64,000 nt of DNA, taken from Vitellaria paradoxa (Eukaryota; Streptophyta; Magnoliopsida; Ericales; Sapotaceae). The notes under the pieces were generated by a model. It saw only the letters and a program-made list of their open reading frames with translations, did no database searches and was not told where the DNA came from. Every line of letters starts with the position of its first letter. The first letter of the stretch is position 1. Both the position numbers and the translations under genes were made by a program. Shown here one piece after another: positions 1-11,507 of the stretch. The DNA lies in contig CM034239.1 in assembly GCA_019916065.1 (NCBI GenBank), positions 40,848,663-40,912,662 of the forward strand, written 5' to 3'.

Positions 1-690
1 AATAACACTTGAAGTTTCATGGCACATGAGATGCAAATCTAATTATATTTAATGTAAATTTATCACTTCAGTCCAACTTACGAGGGGTTAGATGTTACTT
101 TTAAAGTTAGACGGGGTAATATGCTTTTGAGCCAAATCCCAAATAAGTAAAATGAATTTAATTTCCATGTTTGGTTGGACATTGGATTTAAGAACTGAAA
201 TGAGAATTTTCGCTGACCAAAATATTGCTATATCTGGTTGATTTTGAGCTAAAAATTTGAATTCAAGAATTTTTATATTTGCGGAATTATTTAAGTTTCA
301 AAGTTCAACGCTGTATCTAAAAATTTTGTTACCAAACTCTTAGTAAGATATGAATTGATAAAATTGTATTTACTAGTTTTATGTGTTTTAAAAAAATAAT
401 AATAATTTAACTTTTTAACTTATTTTTCCATTCTAAATCTAAATGTATATACATAAAAAAAAAAAAAAAAAATTCATTCTAATTAGTTTTGCTCAACAAA
501 CAATAGAAATGTTTTTATTCCCGTCTTCCTTCTCGTTTCCGTTCCTATTGAAAACCAAACAAAGCCTAACTACAAAACTGTTGGTTGTAAATGTGCAACC
601 AAGCAGGTGGAACGGATAAAACCCAAGTGGCGCAATATTTCCCAAGACTTGAGCTCAAATAGTTTTCCAATAAAGAGCACTCGACCACTG

Positions 691-1260
691 GAAGTGCTCA
701 CGGTTTGGTAACCGAATCATGAGCCAAAAAAAAACCGAACCGACTAAGTTAGTTTTTTATTTCTTTGAATTGAAATCACACTGTTATGAATAGTTAACTG
801 TTCAAATCGGTTCAATTAGCCAATCTCACCTTATGGAAAAATGCTTGATTTGGTTTAGTTTCAAATCGGTTCAATTACTTGTTTTACTAGTTTTTTTTTT
901 ATAAAATAATTATCAACCTATAACTAATTAATTATATATTCAAGAACATAAAAATAATTAAAAGTCAAACATATATAACAATAATAACATACTAGTATAA
1001 TAAATATAATATATTGAGAGATTATATAATAAATTAATATATAGTAAATTTATATCATATAATTTATATAAATAATCAAAATTTGGTCAGTTAACCAAAC
1101 TGACGGTTAATGTATATCAAAAATTCAAACCGAATCGAAAAACAAAAAATAAAAAAGAAAAAATTAAAACTGTCAGTTTAGTTAATTGCAATTTTTGGTT
1201 CGATTTGTCTGGTTTGGTTCGATTTTTCGGCTTACTGGTTTTTTTTTTCTCACTTCTATC
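691..1260. mobile_element. hAT-like non-autonomous element in duplication copy 1
   Basis: About 570 bp of AT-rich DNA begins GAAGTGCTCA and ends with CACTTCTATC, giving a short terminal inverted repeat (GAAGTG/CACTTC). It interrupts a segment that is continuous in TPS copy A (around 9440-9462, within the GAGCACTCCACCGCTAATGG context). Flanks (GACCACTG left, CAGCACTA right) look like a degraded 8-bp duplication. It holds many GGTTCG/CGAACC words. hAT assignment rests on target-site length only. No coding capacity is seen. Confidence 0.5.
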
Positions 1261-1519
1261 CAGCACTAGTGGATCGTGTATGTTTCCCGATGATTGTATT
1301 AAGCTTTTGAAAACAGCTTTCCTTTCCATTATATTAGTTTCTATTTTTGTACTTTGATTTTACCTTCATGCCTAATTGTTTACATTTTGGAGATGTTTAT
1401 TTTATGGGTAATAAAAAATAATTTTATCTTCCATTAAATTAGTTTGGATGGGTGATAACAATTACTATGGAGGTAGTGATTATCCTCATATGAGGGTAAA
1501 TTTTTAATCTAAGAGGAGG

Positions 1520-2250
1520 TGGGTAATAGGAGTAATGGAACTTAAGGCACACGGCAATAAGGTTTCTTGGGAGATTATTTGTAGGCGTAAGAAAGAGGGT
1601 GGCCTATGAATAAAAAAGATTAATGAATGGAACAAAGCTGCTATGCTAAGGCATATATGGAATCTTTGCTCAAACAAACAATCTTTATGGTTCGTATGGT
1701 GTAGGAAGCCACTTTTGAAAGGCAAAGATTTTTAGCAGGTGAAAACCCCTTAAGACTATTCTTGGACTTAGAGAAAGCTTCCCAAGCTAAGAGTCATTGC
1801 AATTCAATTCAACAAATATCATATAGGCAAAGGCACTACTGCTTTCCTATGATTCAGTAATTGGCATCCTCTTGGCCCACTTGTTCCTAAATATGGCCTA
1901 AGATTACTCAATGATGCAGATATTCCTTTAAGTGCCAAAGTTTCTACGATTATTTCCAATAATGCTTGGTCTCGGTCTTTTCTCGTTACCTGGGAACTAA
2001 TGGAGATCACTGCTAACCTGCCAGATCACTCCCTAAGTGGCAGGAACAATGACAGATTCATTTGGAATGCAGCCAACAATAACTTTTACTCAGTCTCAGT
2101 CATCTGGTCAGCCTTTGGAGAATCCAAACCTATAGTTTATTGGTATGAGATCATATGGTTCCTCAGCTATATCCCTCAACACATCTTCATTTCATGGTTA
2201 GCTATTTAAAAATGACTTAACACTCTGAATAGGCTTATTAAATGAGACAT
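1520..2250 (+). pseudogene. LINE (non-LTR) ORF2 C-terminal fragment with zf-RVT domain, copy 1
   Basis: Plus-strand translation reads like the end of a plant L1-type reverse transcriptase: a KVSWEIIC motif followed by KKEGG, WNKAAMLRHIWNLCS and KPLLKGKDF. Then, after a frame change, comes a zf-RVT-type segment (WHPLGPLVPKYG, SRSFLVTWELMEITANLP, VYWYEIIWFLSYIPQHIF). It has several in-frame stops and at least one frameshift, and no endonuclease or catalytic RT core. It is a dead 5'-truncated remnant. Apparent minus-strand frames over it are shadows. Confidence 0.7.
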
Positions 2251-2617
2251 TATAATTTAAATACCTATAATTTATACTATAGGCTTCAAGTTGGATTTTT
2301 AAGAAATTTTTTGCTTTTTTTTTTATTTAAAAAGGAAAACAGGCTTATAAAGTTTCAACCACCGCCTAGAATTACTCCCATAAGTTCGGTTAAATCCCAT
2401 TACATAGTCTAACGAATAAATTGTGCCAATATCATGTCAATCTCAGCGATTAGAATCCAAAACAATTTAACGTGCATAAGTTAATAAAAAAAAAAAAAAA
2501 ATTACAGGTGAAATATAGTAGAATCAGTTTATTTGAGTCTTACAAGAAGGATATTAATGGCTTAAAACTTACAAGATGGGAGCAATAAGTATCCACTAAT
2601 TGCAATTACATGACTCT

Positions 2618-3010
2618 AAAGCTGCGTTTGTTTGAGAGATTGGATGATGGGGGATAAGTAATACCGTGGAACCCACTGATGGGATTGAATAAAAGATGGG
2701 AGTAATTTTTTATGTGGGATTATTTTTTTGATGTTTGGTTAGTGGGATATAAAGTGAGATAAAAGATGTGATTTGATATGTGATGTGATAGGAAATAATT
2801 TTGGACTTTTGAATTTTGGAGGGAAGCAATCCGGAGAGGGGGATAACTCATCCCACATGGGATAAATTATCCCCCAAATTCCTTCTTTATTCATCCAATC
2901 CGTGGGGCCCACGGATATCAAACAAACACTTTGTTACTCCTCCAATCCATGGGACCCACGGATTACTCATCCAATCCCACATCTTTATCCCTCAAACAAA
3001 CGCTCCCTAT
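2618..3010. mobile_element. Tourist-like MITE with imperfect TIRs
   Basis: The left end (GCTGCGTTTGTTTGAGAGAT) and the reverse complement of the right end (GGAGCGTTTGTTTGAGGGAT) match closely over about 20 bp. Internal CCCACGGAT/ATCCGTGGG words form further foldbacks. It sits exactly where duplication copy 1 and copy 2 diverge. The apparent ORFs inside are read-through of repeat DNA. Superfamily is a guess, as no clean 3-bp target-site duplication is visible. Confidence 0.55.
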
Positions 3011-3083
3011 GCTATGGTTGCTTATAGTCTTGCTGTATACATAGAAAAAATAAATATAATAAATAAAATACATTGCCACTTGT

Positions 3084-3104
3084 TATATATATATATATAT
3101 ATAT
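3084..3104. repeat. (TA)n microsatellite
   Basis: Run of about ten TA dinucleotides just right of the Tourist-like element. Low-complexity DNA with no other feature. Confidence 0.9.
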
Positions 3105-3368
3105 GTAATCAACTTCGTAGTTGACCTACCCCTTAAAATAAGAGGAACAAGTAAAGGGGCCATTTTTAGTCTCTATCTGGTGTTGTTGGAGATTTAAAAC
3201 ATTCATTATTTTAATAATAATGCTATACATATCAGCAAAAGTATTTACAGAAAGAAAAGTTATATATTTATATATATACACACACATTAGCACGTTAGTA
3301 TTGAGTTTGTTTGAAAAAATAAAGTGCCTATTATATAATTAGATAATATTGAAATTTTAGTAATCATT

Positions 3369-3804
3369 CAGGGGTGTAAACGAACCAAGCTACTCGAGAT
3401 CGATTCGAAAAAAGTTCGGTTTGAACTCGATTCGTGAATAAAATGAACTCAAACTGAGTTTGATTATTGGCTCGTTTTGAATTTAAGCTCGAGGTCGAAT
3501 CTAGAGAAGTTCGGCTCGAAAATTCGCGAGCAGACTTGTTAGAATAATACATATATTTTTAATAATATTTTATATTTTAATAATATTTTTATTATATTTT
3601 TTTAAATATATTATATTTTAAACCAAAACGATGTTATTTTGGTCTAAACGAGTTATTCGCGAGTCAAATTCGAGCCTAAATTCTTCTTTATCGAGCCGAG
3701 CTTGAGTCTTGTATAAAAGCTCGAATCGAGCTCAAGCTTGAATTCAAACATGTTAAAACTCGGCTCGGCTTGGCGTAACTTGACTCGACTTGATTCCACT
3801 CCTA
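3369..3804. mobile_element. hAT-type MITE with 8-bp target-site duplication
   Basis: A 436-bp element begins CAGGGGTGTAAACGAACCAA and ends with the imperfect inverse (CTCGACTTGATTCCACTCCTA). It is flanked by TAATCATT (3361-3368) and TAATCAGT (3805-3812), an 8-bp duplication with one mismatch as expected for hAT transposition. The interior is rich in TCGAG/CTCGA words typical of a common plant repeat. No transposase frame. A related sequence lies in intron 3 of TPS copy A (about 12385-12960). Confidence 0.75.
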
Positions 3805-3812
3805 TAATCAGT

Positions 3813-4717
3813 ATTAAATAAATAAGTAATTATTTTGAAAAACAACAACACGTTATTTTAATACAGGGAAAGGCTTATCAAGAAGTGGACCCCACAAAAG
3901 TGACTGGGATGAAAAAGATCGAGCGATCTCTACCATACGTGGGCTGAGTCTTTGTTGACCTAAGTCAATCCTGTCTAACCAGTGCCTGAGTCAATCACTC
4001 GGAACAAAAGTATGCAGAGTAAAGAATGGTGACCAGGCAAAAATAATGGCTTCGGCAGTGGCGCCATCTGATTACGGCTACGTTTGTGGTTCCAAAAAAT
4101 ATAAAAAAAAAAAAATCTAAAAATTTTAACAATACTTTACAATTTTTTTTGACCTCAAGTTATATAAATCTCTATGCATATCGGTATGTACAAGTCCGTA
4201 TTTAATTGATTGATTGTATCACATCAGCGTGGTAACATGGCTCAGCAGTTGTATTTCTCATTGTGTGTGTCCATCGTTGGATTTTTTGAAGGAAACCAAA
4301 TTTCCGAAAAGTTAAGGTAATGAATTTATTTAATTACCAAAAAAAAAGTATTTATTTTAATTTTTTTATTGAGTTAGAGAATGGAGAAAGAATTGAATAG
4401 ATATTTTTTTAAAAAATATTTTTAAAAAAATATTTTAAGACTTGATTTAAAAACCCGTGATCATTTTTTAGTTTACAGGTCAATATATATCTTCTTGTGA
4501 TTTATATTAAAATATAAAATTAGTAAAATTTGTTAAATTTTGTTAGTTTTGTACTTCATATTTGAAAAAATATTTTTGCCAAAAACGTAGATAAAAAATA
4601 CTTTCTTACTTTCTTTTTTTTTTTACATTAAAATAAAATATTGTTTCATTTTCCTTTAAAAAGAATCAATACATAATATGTAAATAAATTTATCTTTTTA
4701 TTTTTCTCGATTTTGCA
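3813..4717. other. Intergenic DNA without a recognised gene
   Basis: AT-rich single-copy-looking DNA. The 3865-4090 part is less AT-rich and contains TTGACC/GGTCA-type words, but no reading frame, RNA gene or repeat structure that I can support. Confidence 0.5.
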
Positions 4718-5405
4718 TAAAACACTTGAATTTTCATGGCACATGAGATGCAAATCTAATTATATTTAATGTAAATTTATCACTTCAGTCCAACTTACGA
4801 GGGGTTAGATGTTACTTTTAAAGTTAGACGGGGTAATATGCTTTTGAGCCAAATCCCAAATAAGTAAAATGTATTTAATTTCCATGTTTGGTTGGACATT
4901 AGATTTAAGAAGTGAAATGAGAATTTTCGCTGACCAAAATATTGCTATATCTGGTTGATTTTGAGCTAAAAATTTGAATTCAAGAATTTTTATATTTGCG
5001 GAATTATTTAAGTTTCAAAGTTCAACGTTGTATCTAAAAATTTTGTTACCAAACTCTTAGTAAGATATGAATTGGTAAAACTGTATTTACTAGTTTTATG
5101 TGTTTTAAAAAAAAATGATAATTTAACTTTTTAACTTATTTTTCCATTCTAAATCTAAATGTATATACATACAAAAAAAAAAAAAAATTCATTCTAATTA
5201 GTTTTGCTCAACAAACAATAGAAATGTTTTTATTCCCGTCTTCCTTCTCGTTTCCGTTCCTATTGATAACCAAACAAAGCCCAACTACAAAACTGTTGGT
5301 TATAAATGTGCAACCAAGCAGGTGGAACGGATAAAACCCAAGTGGCGCAATATTTCCCATGACTTGAGCTTAAATAATTTTCCAATAAAGAGCACTCGAC
5401 CACTG

Positions 5406-5991
5406 GAAGAGCTCACCGGTTTGGTAACCGAATCATGAGCCAAAAAAAAAAAAAAAAAAAAAAAAATGAAAACCGAAGCGACTAAGTTAGTTTTTTATTT
5501 CTTTGAATTGAAATCACACTGTTATGAATAGTTAACTGTTCAAATCAGTTCGATTAACCGACTCTACCTAGTGAGAAAATGCTTGATTTGGTTTAGTTTC
5601 AAATTGGTTCAATTACTTGTTTAACCAATTTTTTTTTTTTTATAAAATAATTATCAACTTATAACTAATTAATTATATATTCAAGAACATAAAAATAATT
5701 AAAAGTCAAACATAATTTGATAACAATAATATACTAGTATAATAAATATAATATATTGAGAGATTATATAATATATTAATATATAGTAAATTTATATCAT
5801 ATAATTTATATAAATAATAAAATTCGGTCAGTTAACCAAACTGACGGTTAATGTATATCAAAAACTCAAACCAAATCGAAAAACAAAAATTAAAACTGTC
5901 AGTTTAGTTAATTACAATTTTTGGTTCGATTTGTCTGATTTGGTTCGATTTTTCGGCTTACTGGTTTTTTTTTTTTTTTCTCACTTCTATC
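5406..5991. mobile_element. hAT-like non-autonomous element in duplication copy 2
   Basis: Counterpart of the insert at 691-1260, carried along by the duplication. Flanks GACCACTG (left) and CACCACTA (right) match at 6 of 8 positions, better than in copy 1, supporting an original 8-bp target-site duplication. Contains a long A-run at about 5443-5466 that is absent from copy 1. Confidence 0.5.
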
Positions 5992-6254
5992 CACCACTAG
6001 TGGATGTTGTATGTTTCCCGATGATTGTATTAAGCTTTTGAAAACATCTTTCCTTTCCATTATATTAGTTTCAATTTTTGTACTTTGATTTTACCTTCAT
6101 GCCTTATTGTTTACATTTTGGAGATGTTTGTTTTAGGGATAATAAAAAATAAATTTTATCTTCTATTAAATTAGTTTGGATGGGGATAACAATTACTATG
6201 GAGGTAGCGATTATCCTCATATGGGGATAAATTTTTAATCTAAGAGGAGGTGGG

Positions 6255-6985
6255 TAATTGGAGTAATGGAACTTAAGGCACACGGTGATAAGGTTTCTTG
6301 GGAGATTATTTGTAGGCGTAAGAAAGAGGGTGGCCTATGAATAAAAAAGGTTAATGAATGGAACAAAGCTATTATACTAAGGCATACATGGAATCTTTGC
6401 TCAAATAAACAATCTTTATGGTTCTTATGGTGTAGGAAGCCACTTTTGAAAGGCAAAGATTTTTGGCAAGTGAAAACCCCTTAAGACTATCCTTGGACTT
6501 AGAGAAAGCTGCCCAAGCTAAGAGTCATTGCAATTCAATTCAACAAATATCATATAGGCAAAGGCACTACTGCTTTCTTATGGTTCAGTAATTGGCATCC
6601 TCTTAGCCCACTTGTTCCTAAATATGGCATAAGATTACCCAATGATACAGATATTCTTCTAAGTGCCAAAGTTTTTGCGATTATTTCTAATAATGCTTGG
6701 TCTCGGTCTTTTCCCATTACCTGGGAGCTAATGGAAATCACTGCGAACCTGCCAGATCACTCCCTAAGTGGCAGGAACGATGACAGATTTATTTGGAATG
6801 TAGTCAACAATAACTTTTACTTAGTCTCAGTCATCTGGTCAACCTTCGGAGAATCCAAACCTATAGTTTATTGGTATAAGATCATATAGTTCCCCAGCTA
6901 TATCCCTCAACACATCTTCATTTCATGGTTAGCTATTCAAAAATGACTTAACACTTTGAATAGCCTTATTAAATGAGACATTATA
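6255..6985 (+). pseudogene. LINE ORF2 C-terminal fragment, copy 2
   Basis: Same LINE remnant as at 1520-2250, duplicated with the surrounding unit. It carries the same premature stop after KKEGGL and the same frame change, showing that the LINE was already decayed before the duplication. A few stops and substitutions are private to each copy. Confidence 0.7.
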
Positions 6986-7348
6986 ATTTAAATACCTATA
7001 ATTTATACTATAGGCTTCAAGTTGGATTTTTAAGAAATTTTTTGTTTTTTGTTTTTTTGAAAAATAGGAAAACAGGCTTATAAAGTTTCAACCACGGCCT
7101 AGAATTACTCCCATAAGTTGGTTACATCCCATTACATAGTCTAACGAATAAATTGTGCCAATGTCATGTCAATCTCAGCGATTAGAATCCAAAACAATTT
7201 AACGTGCATAAGTTAATAAAAAAAAAAAAAAATTACAGGTGAAAAATAGTAGAATCAGTTTATTTGAGTCTTACAAGAAGGATATTAATGGCTTAAAACT
7301 TACAAGATGGGAGCAATAAGTATCCACTAATTGCAATTACATGACTCT

Positions 7349-8179
7349 TAAGTGTTTTAACTTTATAGATAAATACTAAACTCCAAACCATACAAACATT
7401 ATGCTAAAAAATGTTTTAACATACAATAAAACAATCTAACTTTATTTACACACGATCAATTAGTTATATATAATTTATTCTATTATTCACTGAACACATG
7501 ATTAATTTATCTCTAACTCTTTCGAACATGCACAGATTCGGGTAAAAGCTAAACAAAAATTATTTAGGTAGTATATTAAAATAAGTAAGTAATTAGAAAT
7601 AATTAAGTAATGGCAATCATCTAAGCAAGCATTGCTATACCTCAGCCCAACTTAAATTCATCATTGTTCAGTATGTTAAGGGCTACATAACGCATAAGGG
7701 TGACAAAAAAATGAACACTTTTGTGGAAAAATAAATAGAAGTATACATACCTTTGCATTTGAGCTTAATCCATTATTTGCTATGTCAGGGTTAAAATATG
7801 AAAAAGAGTTAAAAGTGAAAATAAATATAAAAAGTGCAATACTAAGAAATAAAATAAAATAGTTAATTATGTTCATAAAAATAAAACTAAGAATAAATAT
7901 CACTTTTACCCACCAAATTAAAATTGGTTGGTAAAAGCTCTACTTTTTCTGAATTGATAGAAATAGACCTTTTGCCGACCAATTTGATAGCTAAAGGCGG
8001 TAAATATTTTATTATTTTTAACACTCAAAAATAAATATTTTACTTTTAACAAACAAAAAGTTACTTTTTTCAACTACACTTTGGTAAACAAATGTTCAAC
8101 ATATATATATGTACATATATTAAAATATATACATATAAACCCAAGTAATAACTTATCCTAGTGATTAAGTACTTTATAT
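7349..8179. other. Intergenic AT-rich DNA
   Basis: No supported gene. Several A/T homopolymers and a short TA-rich run near 8101-8130. The reverse-strand frame at 7676-7903 is hydrophobic low-complexity sequence (F, I, L, N) from AT-rich DNA, not a credible protein. Confidence 0.5.
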
Positions 8180-9576
8180 TTCTCGACAATGTGTTTTCCA
8201 CAATAACACTTAAATTCTCATGACATAGGAGACACAGATTTAGTTAAATTTAATATGAATTTATCACATTAATCCAACTTAGGAGTAGTTGTGGTTACTT
8301 TTAAAGCTAGACGAGGTAATGTCCTTTTGCAGCAACCCTTATAGAAGTAAAGTGTATTTAACTCCTATTTTTGGTTGGACATTGAATTTTGGAACTGGAA
8401 TGAGAATTTTCACTGATTACAGCATTTCTATATTTTGTTAATCTTTGAGCAAGAAATTTGAACTAAAAAATTCTTATATTTGTAGAATCAATTAAGTTTT
8501 AGAGTTCAATATTTTATTTAAAAATTTCACAAAATGCTGAACTCTTAGTAAGATAGGAATTGATAAAAATTTCCTCATTAATTTAATATATTTTTCAAAA
8601 GAAAATTGACAATTTAGCCTTTCAACTTATACTCCCATTCTAAACCTAAATGTATTCATTCATACCCACCAAAAAAAAAAAAAAAAAAAATCTCATTTTC
8701 CAGCGAGTCCACTTAACAAAAATAAGAAATGTTCTCATCCCCGTTCTTACTTTCGTTTCCGTTCCTATTGATTACCGAACAAAGCCTAAGTAGGAAATGG
8801 TTGGTCATTAATGTCCACCCAAGTAGGTGGAATGGAAAGAAAGTGAAGAGGGCCGTTATAAACCTAAAGGGGCAGCTCTTTCATACTCCATGGATAGCTC
8901 ATTCACACGACGATTATGGGCTATCCAACTCCTTACCATTAATTTCTTTGCTCCCCCGGCTCATGCATAAAAAAGGAAGAGGTGAGGCTGAGAGTTGTGG
9001 ACAAAAGTATAAGAGGCAGAGAGAGCTTAAACTTGGGGGGAACTTGGGCAGGGGCTGCAGCGAGTTCTTGAGAGCTCGACAGAACTGTAAGAATTGAGTT
9101 AAGAGTTGACAATTGTTTGAAAAATAGTGAATTGCTCTCGGATTTGTCCAATGAACATAAGCTGATAGCAGAACCATGTTCAGTTTCTGTGTGTTGTGCT
9201 TGGTTTATTTCTTTACAGATCCAACAAAAATCTCCTAAATAAGGTTGGTAGAGGATTTAAAACTCATAACAAGAGACCAAAAAGCTAAATAACGTGACCC
9301 TGCAAAGTTGGTTCGTTCTTTTCCCAAACAAAAAAAATGTATGATTTTTTTTTTTTCTTTCCCTTCCAATCTTCCCCTTTTACTCTTCAATTGGCAGAGC
9401 AATATATCGCAAGACTTTCAACACCAATTTCCATTAAAGAGCACTCCACCGCTAATGGATCTTGTATGTTTCATGATGATTGCATTAAATCTTTTTTTAA
9501 ACAACTTTCCTTCCCATTATATAATTTTCTATTTTTGTACTCAAGTTTTACCTTTATTTTATAAAATGTTAAATTA
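8180..9576. repeat. TPS 3'-flank block, copy A (third copy in the window)
   Basis: This region, directly downstream of TPS gene A, is homologous to 1-690 plus 1257-1400, to 4718-5405 plus 5992-6130, and to 29690-30300 plus 37261-37370. Shared landmarks are the CACTT...TCATG start, TTTCCGTTCCTATTGA, AACAAAGCCTAA, and CATGATGATTG near the right end. It shows that the four blocks descend from one TPS-adjacent sequence. The plus-strand frame at 8729-9097 spans it but is not conserved in the sister copies. Confidence 0.75.
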
Positions 9577-9726
9577 AGGGTGTGTTTGGTTTGTTTAAAA
9601 TCGTTGAAAATTTTTAAAAATCTCTAAAAGTTATTCACTTTTTATCTCATTGCACGAATTATGAACTCATAAATTATTTTACTTTTATCTTGTTTTACTC
9701 ACTTTTTGTCACTCTAAACACACCCT
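9577..9726. mobile_element. 150-bp MITE, AGGGTGTGTTTGG family
   Basis: The ends AGGGTGTGTTTGG and CTAAACACACCCT are near-perfect inverted repeats. It is absent at the orthologous point of copy B (about 37361-37370), where the flanking sequence runs through, so it inserted after the duplication or was lost from B. The internal GCACGAATTATGAACTC motif is shared with related elements at 18271-18414 and 23671-23819. Confidence 0.65.
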
Positions 9727-9937
9727 AAATATGTTATTGATTGACTTCTATACTTGAGTGATTAAATATTAACATTAATTTTAGGGAGTTAGGCAAAATG
9801 GATGAAAAAGTGTGAAAGTAAAATGTTAATAAATTATCGCCTCAATTTTTGATCCAACATCAAACAACACGACAGAAGGAGCTGAAATTTGTATAGAAAC
9901 TAAGTTTCAATTAGGAATGACATAATTGGCAATGAAG

Positions 9938-9951
9938 GGGGGGGGGGGGAC
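9938..9951. repeat. Poly-G tract
   Basis: A run of about 13 G residues, unusual in this AT-rich window. The matching site in copy B (around 37545-37560) is an A-rich run after only five Gs. It lies 3' of TPS gene A. Confidence 0.8.
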
Positions 9952-11027
9952 ACTGAACTAAGCATGTACGTTACATTCTAATATCATTACAAATTATTGA
10001 TACTGTCCTGTGGAAATTTCTGCTGCAAATATATATCATCTAATTAATACAATCTAATATACAATATCTATGATGCTTGCTTACCCACCACTCCATCTCA
10101 AATCCATCCATTTACAGCCAGAGTTCAAATTCCTCTATGTTTTCTTCATCAGTGGAATGGGCTCAATTAACAGTTTCAACACTCGGTTTCTTGCTGTGTT
10201 TTCTGGAGCGCTATATCCATCTCCATACTGGTAAATGCAATGAATAGTTCTAGCAAGGTTAATAATTACCTCCATTAAAGGTTTAGGAAATGGAGCATTC
10301 CTTGCTTGACCTCTGTTCATCTTTTCCACGTCTCCTTAATCAGGTTTTTAATGACTTCGCATGCAAATTCCTTTGACGATCCTGTTTCATGCATGTGACA
10401 CGGGATTGACTTTGCAGTTCCTTCTCCCTCCAAATCAGCCTGCACTATTGTAATTAAAATGATTGTCAGTAAGGACAGAACTGGAAATGTCTCGGAGAGT
10501 CGTCAAAATGCTCTTTGAGATTAATAGTAGTTGTATACCGCTGAAGAAACCAAATCATTGCAAGTCGAAAGAACACGGCTGGGTCGCGAAAGAGATCGAT
10601 AGGTTCATCGAAGGAACCTAGTCCCTCTTTTGTGATGTTTTGACTTATCAAGCAATAGGCATGAAGCAGTAAAAGAATCCCGGATGATGTAACCAATGCA
10701 TTGGCCAGATAATCTTTGAATTTTGGGGTGTACCTCTCTTTTGTCCACCTTGCTTCTAACAGGAGCGACTTGCAAAAATCTGCCCACTGAAATAAAAATA
10801 AAAGAAACAAGATTTGAGTATCAAAATTTCAGAAATAATTATATATATGGGCGCATCTAGTATAAAGTTAAGAAGGATAAATATTACTCTTATAAAAATT
10901 TATCCCCTCTCAATCATGTTAGGTATGTTTTATTAAATTTAAACTTGTTAATATATATATATTTTCTATTGAGATGATAAATGTTAATATTTTAGTGAAT
11001 ATATAAAATGAATGAAAAGTCATGCTA

Positions 11028-11507
11028 GTGGCATTTGGTTTACTTTTCTATTTTATGTTTTTTATTTTTTGTTTTAAAAATCTTAAAATAAAGAAATAGA
11101 AAATGCTCTATTTTCATTATTTTTAATTTTTCTTATTTTGAAATAAAAAACACTTAAAACGACTTTTTACCATTTTTTATTTTATGTGTAAATCTATTTT
11201 TTATTTTTTAAAATAAATTTTAAAAATTGACCCTGTTTGGCCAGTCAAAATTTATCAAAAGTTACCAAACTTTAACTACTTTTTGTACTTTCTTCCAGTA
11301 AAAGTTTAACACATATTATATTTATGTCTTTCTATTTTTACTATACTTTTTTGCCAACTTTTTTTCTTTCAAACAGCCTTACAATGACCAAATGCGTTTT
11401 AAGTTTTTTCTTTGTTTTCAAAAGTATAAAATAGAAAATAAGTTCAAAACAGAAAATAGAAAACAAAAACAGAAAACAAAAAATAAAAAAACAAACCAAA
11501 TGAGTCC
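11028..11507. mobile_element. Foldback element in intron 5 of TPS copy A
   Basis: About 480 bp with inverted ends: GGCATTTGGTTTACTTTTCT at left, and the reverse complement of the right end reads GACTCATTTGGTTTGTTTTT. The interior is T-rich in the first half and A-rich in the second, so the whole folds back. Copy B lacks it: its intron 5 runs straight through at about 38634-38645. Possible 3-bp target duplication CTA/TTA. Confidence 0.6.

Larger units (their letters stand above)
1..2617. repeat. Tandem duplication, copy 1 (2.6-kb homologous unit)
   Basis: This stretch is repeated at 4718-7348 with an offset of 4717 bp at the left and 4731 bp at the right, at high identity by eye. It is composite: a block (1-690 and 1257-1430) homologous to the 3' flank of both terpene synthase genes, a hAT-like insert (691-1260), a LINE fragment (about 1520-2250) and AT-rich DNA to 2617. 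Homology stops where a Tourist-like element begins in this copy. The left end is cut by the window edge. Confidence 0.85.
4718..7348. repeat. Tandem duplication, copy 2
   Basis: Second copy of the 1-2617 unit, with the same internal order: TPS 3'-flank block, hAT-like insert, LINE fragment, AT-rich tail. It differs by scattered substitutions and homopolymer length changes. The two units are about 4.7 kb apart, separated by a Tourist-like and a hAT-like element at 2618-3804 that are found only on the first side, so those insertions or the duplication boundary explain the asymmetry. Confidence 0.85.

Noticed and set aside
1504..1725. Minus-strand frames over the LINE fragments (also 1819-2010, 6235-6456, 6550-6741)
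   Set aside because: They are antisense shadows; the plus strand gives the recognisable RT and zf-RVT wording.
8729..9097. Plus-strand 122-aa frame downstream of TPS copy A
   Set aside because: The frame is not preserved in the homologous block of copy B or in the blocks at 1 and 4718, starts inside repeat DNA and has no recognisable domain.
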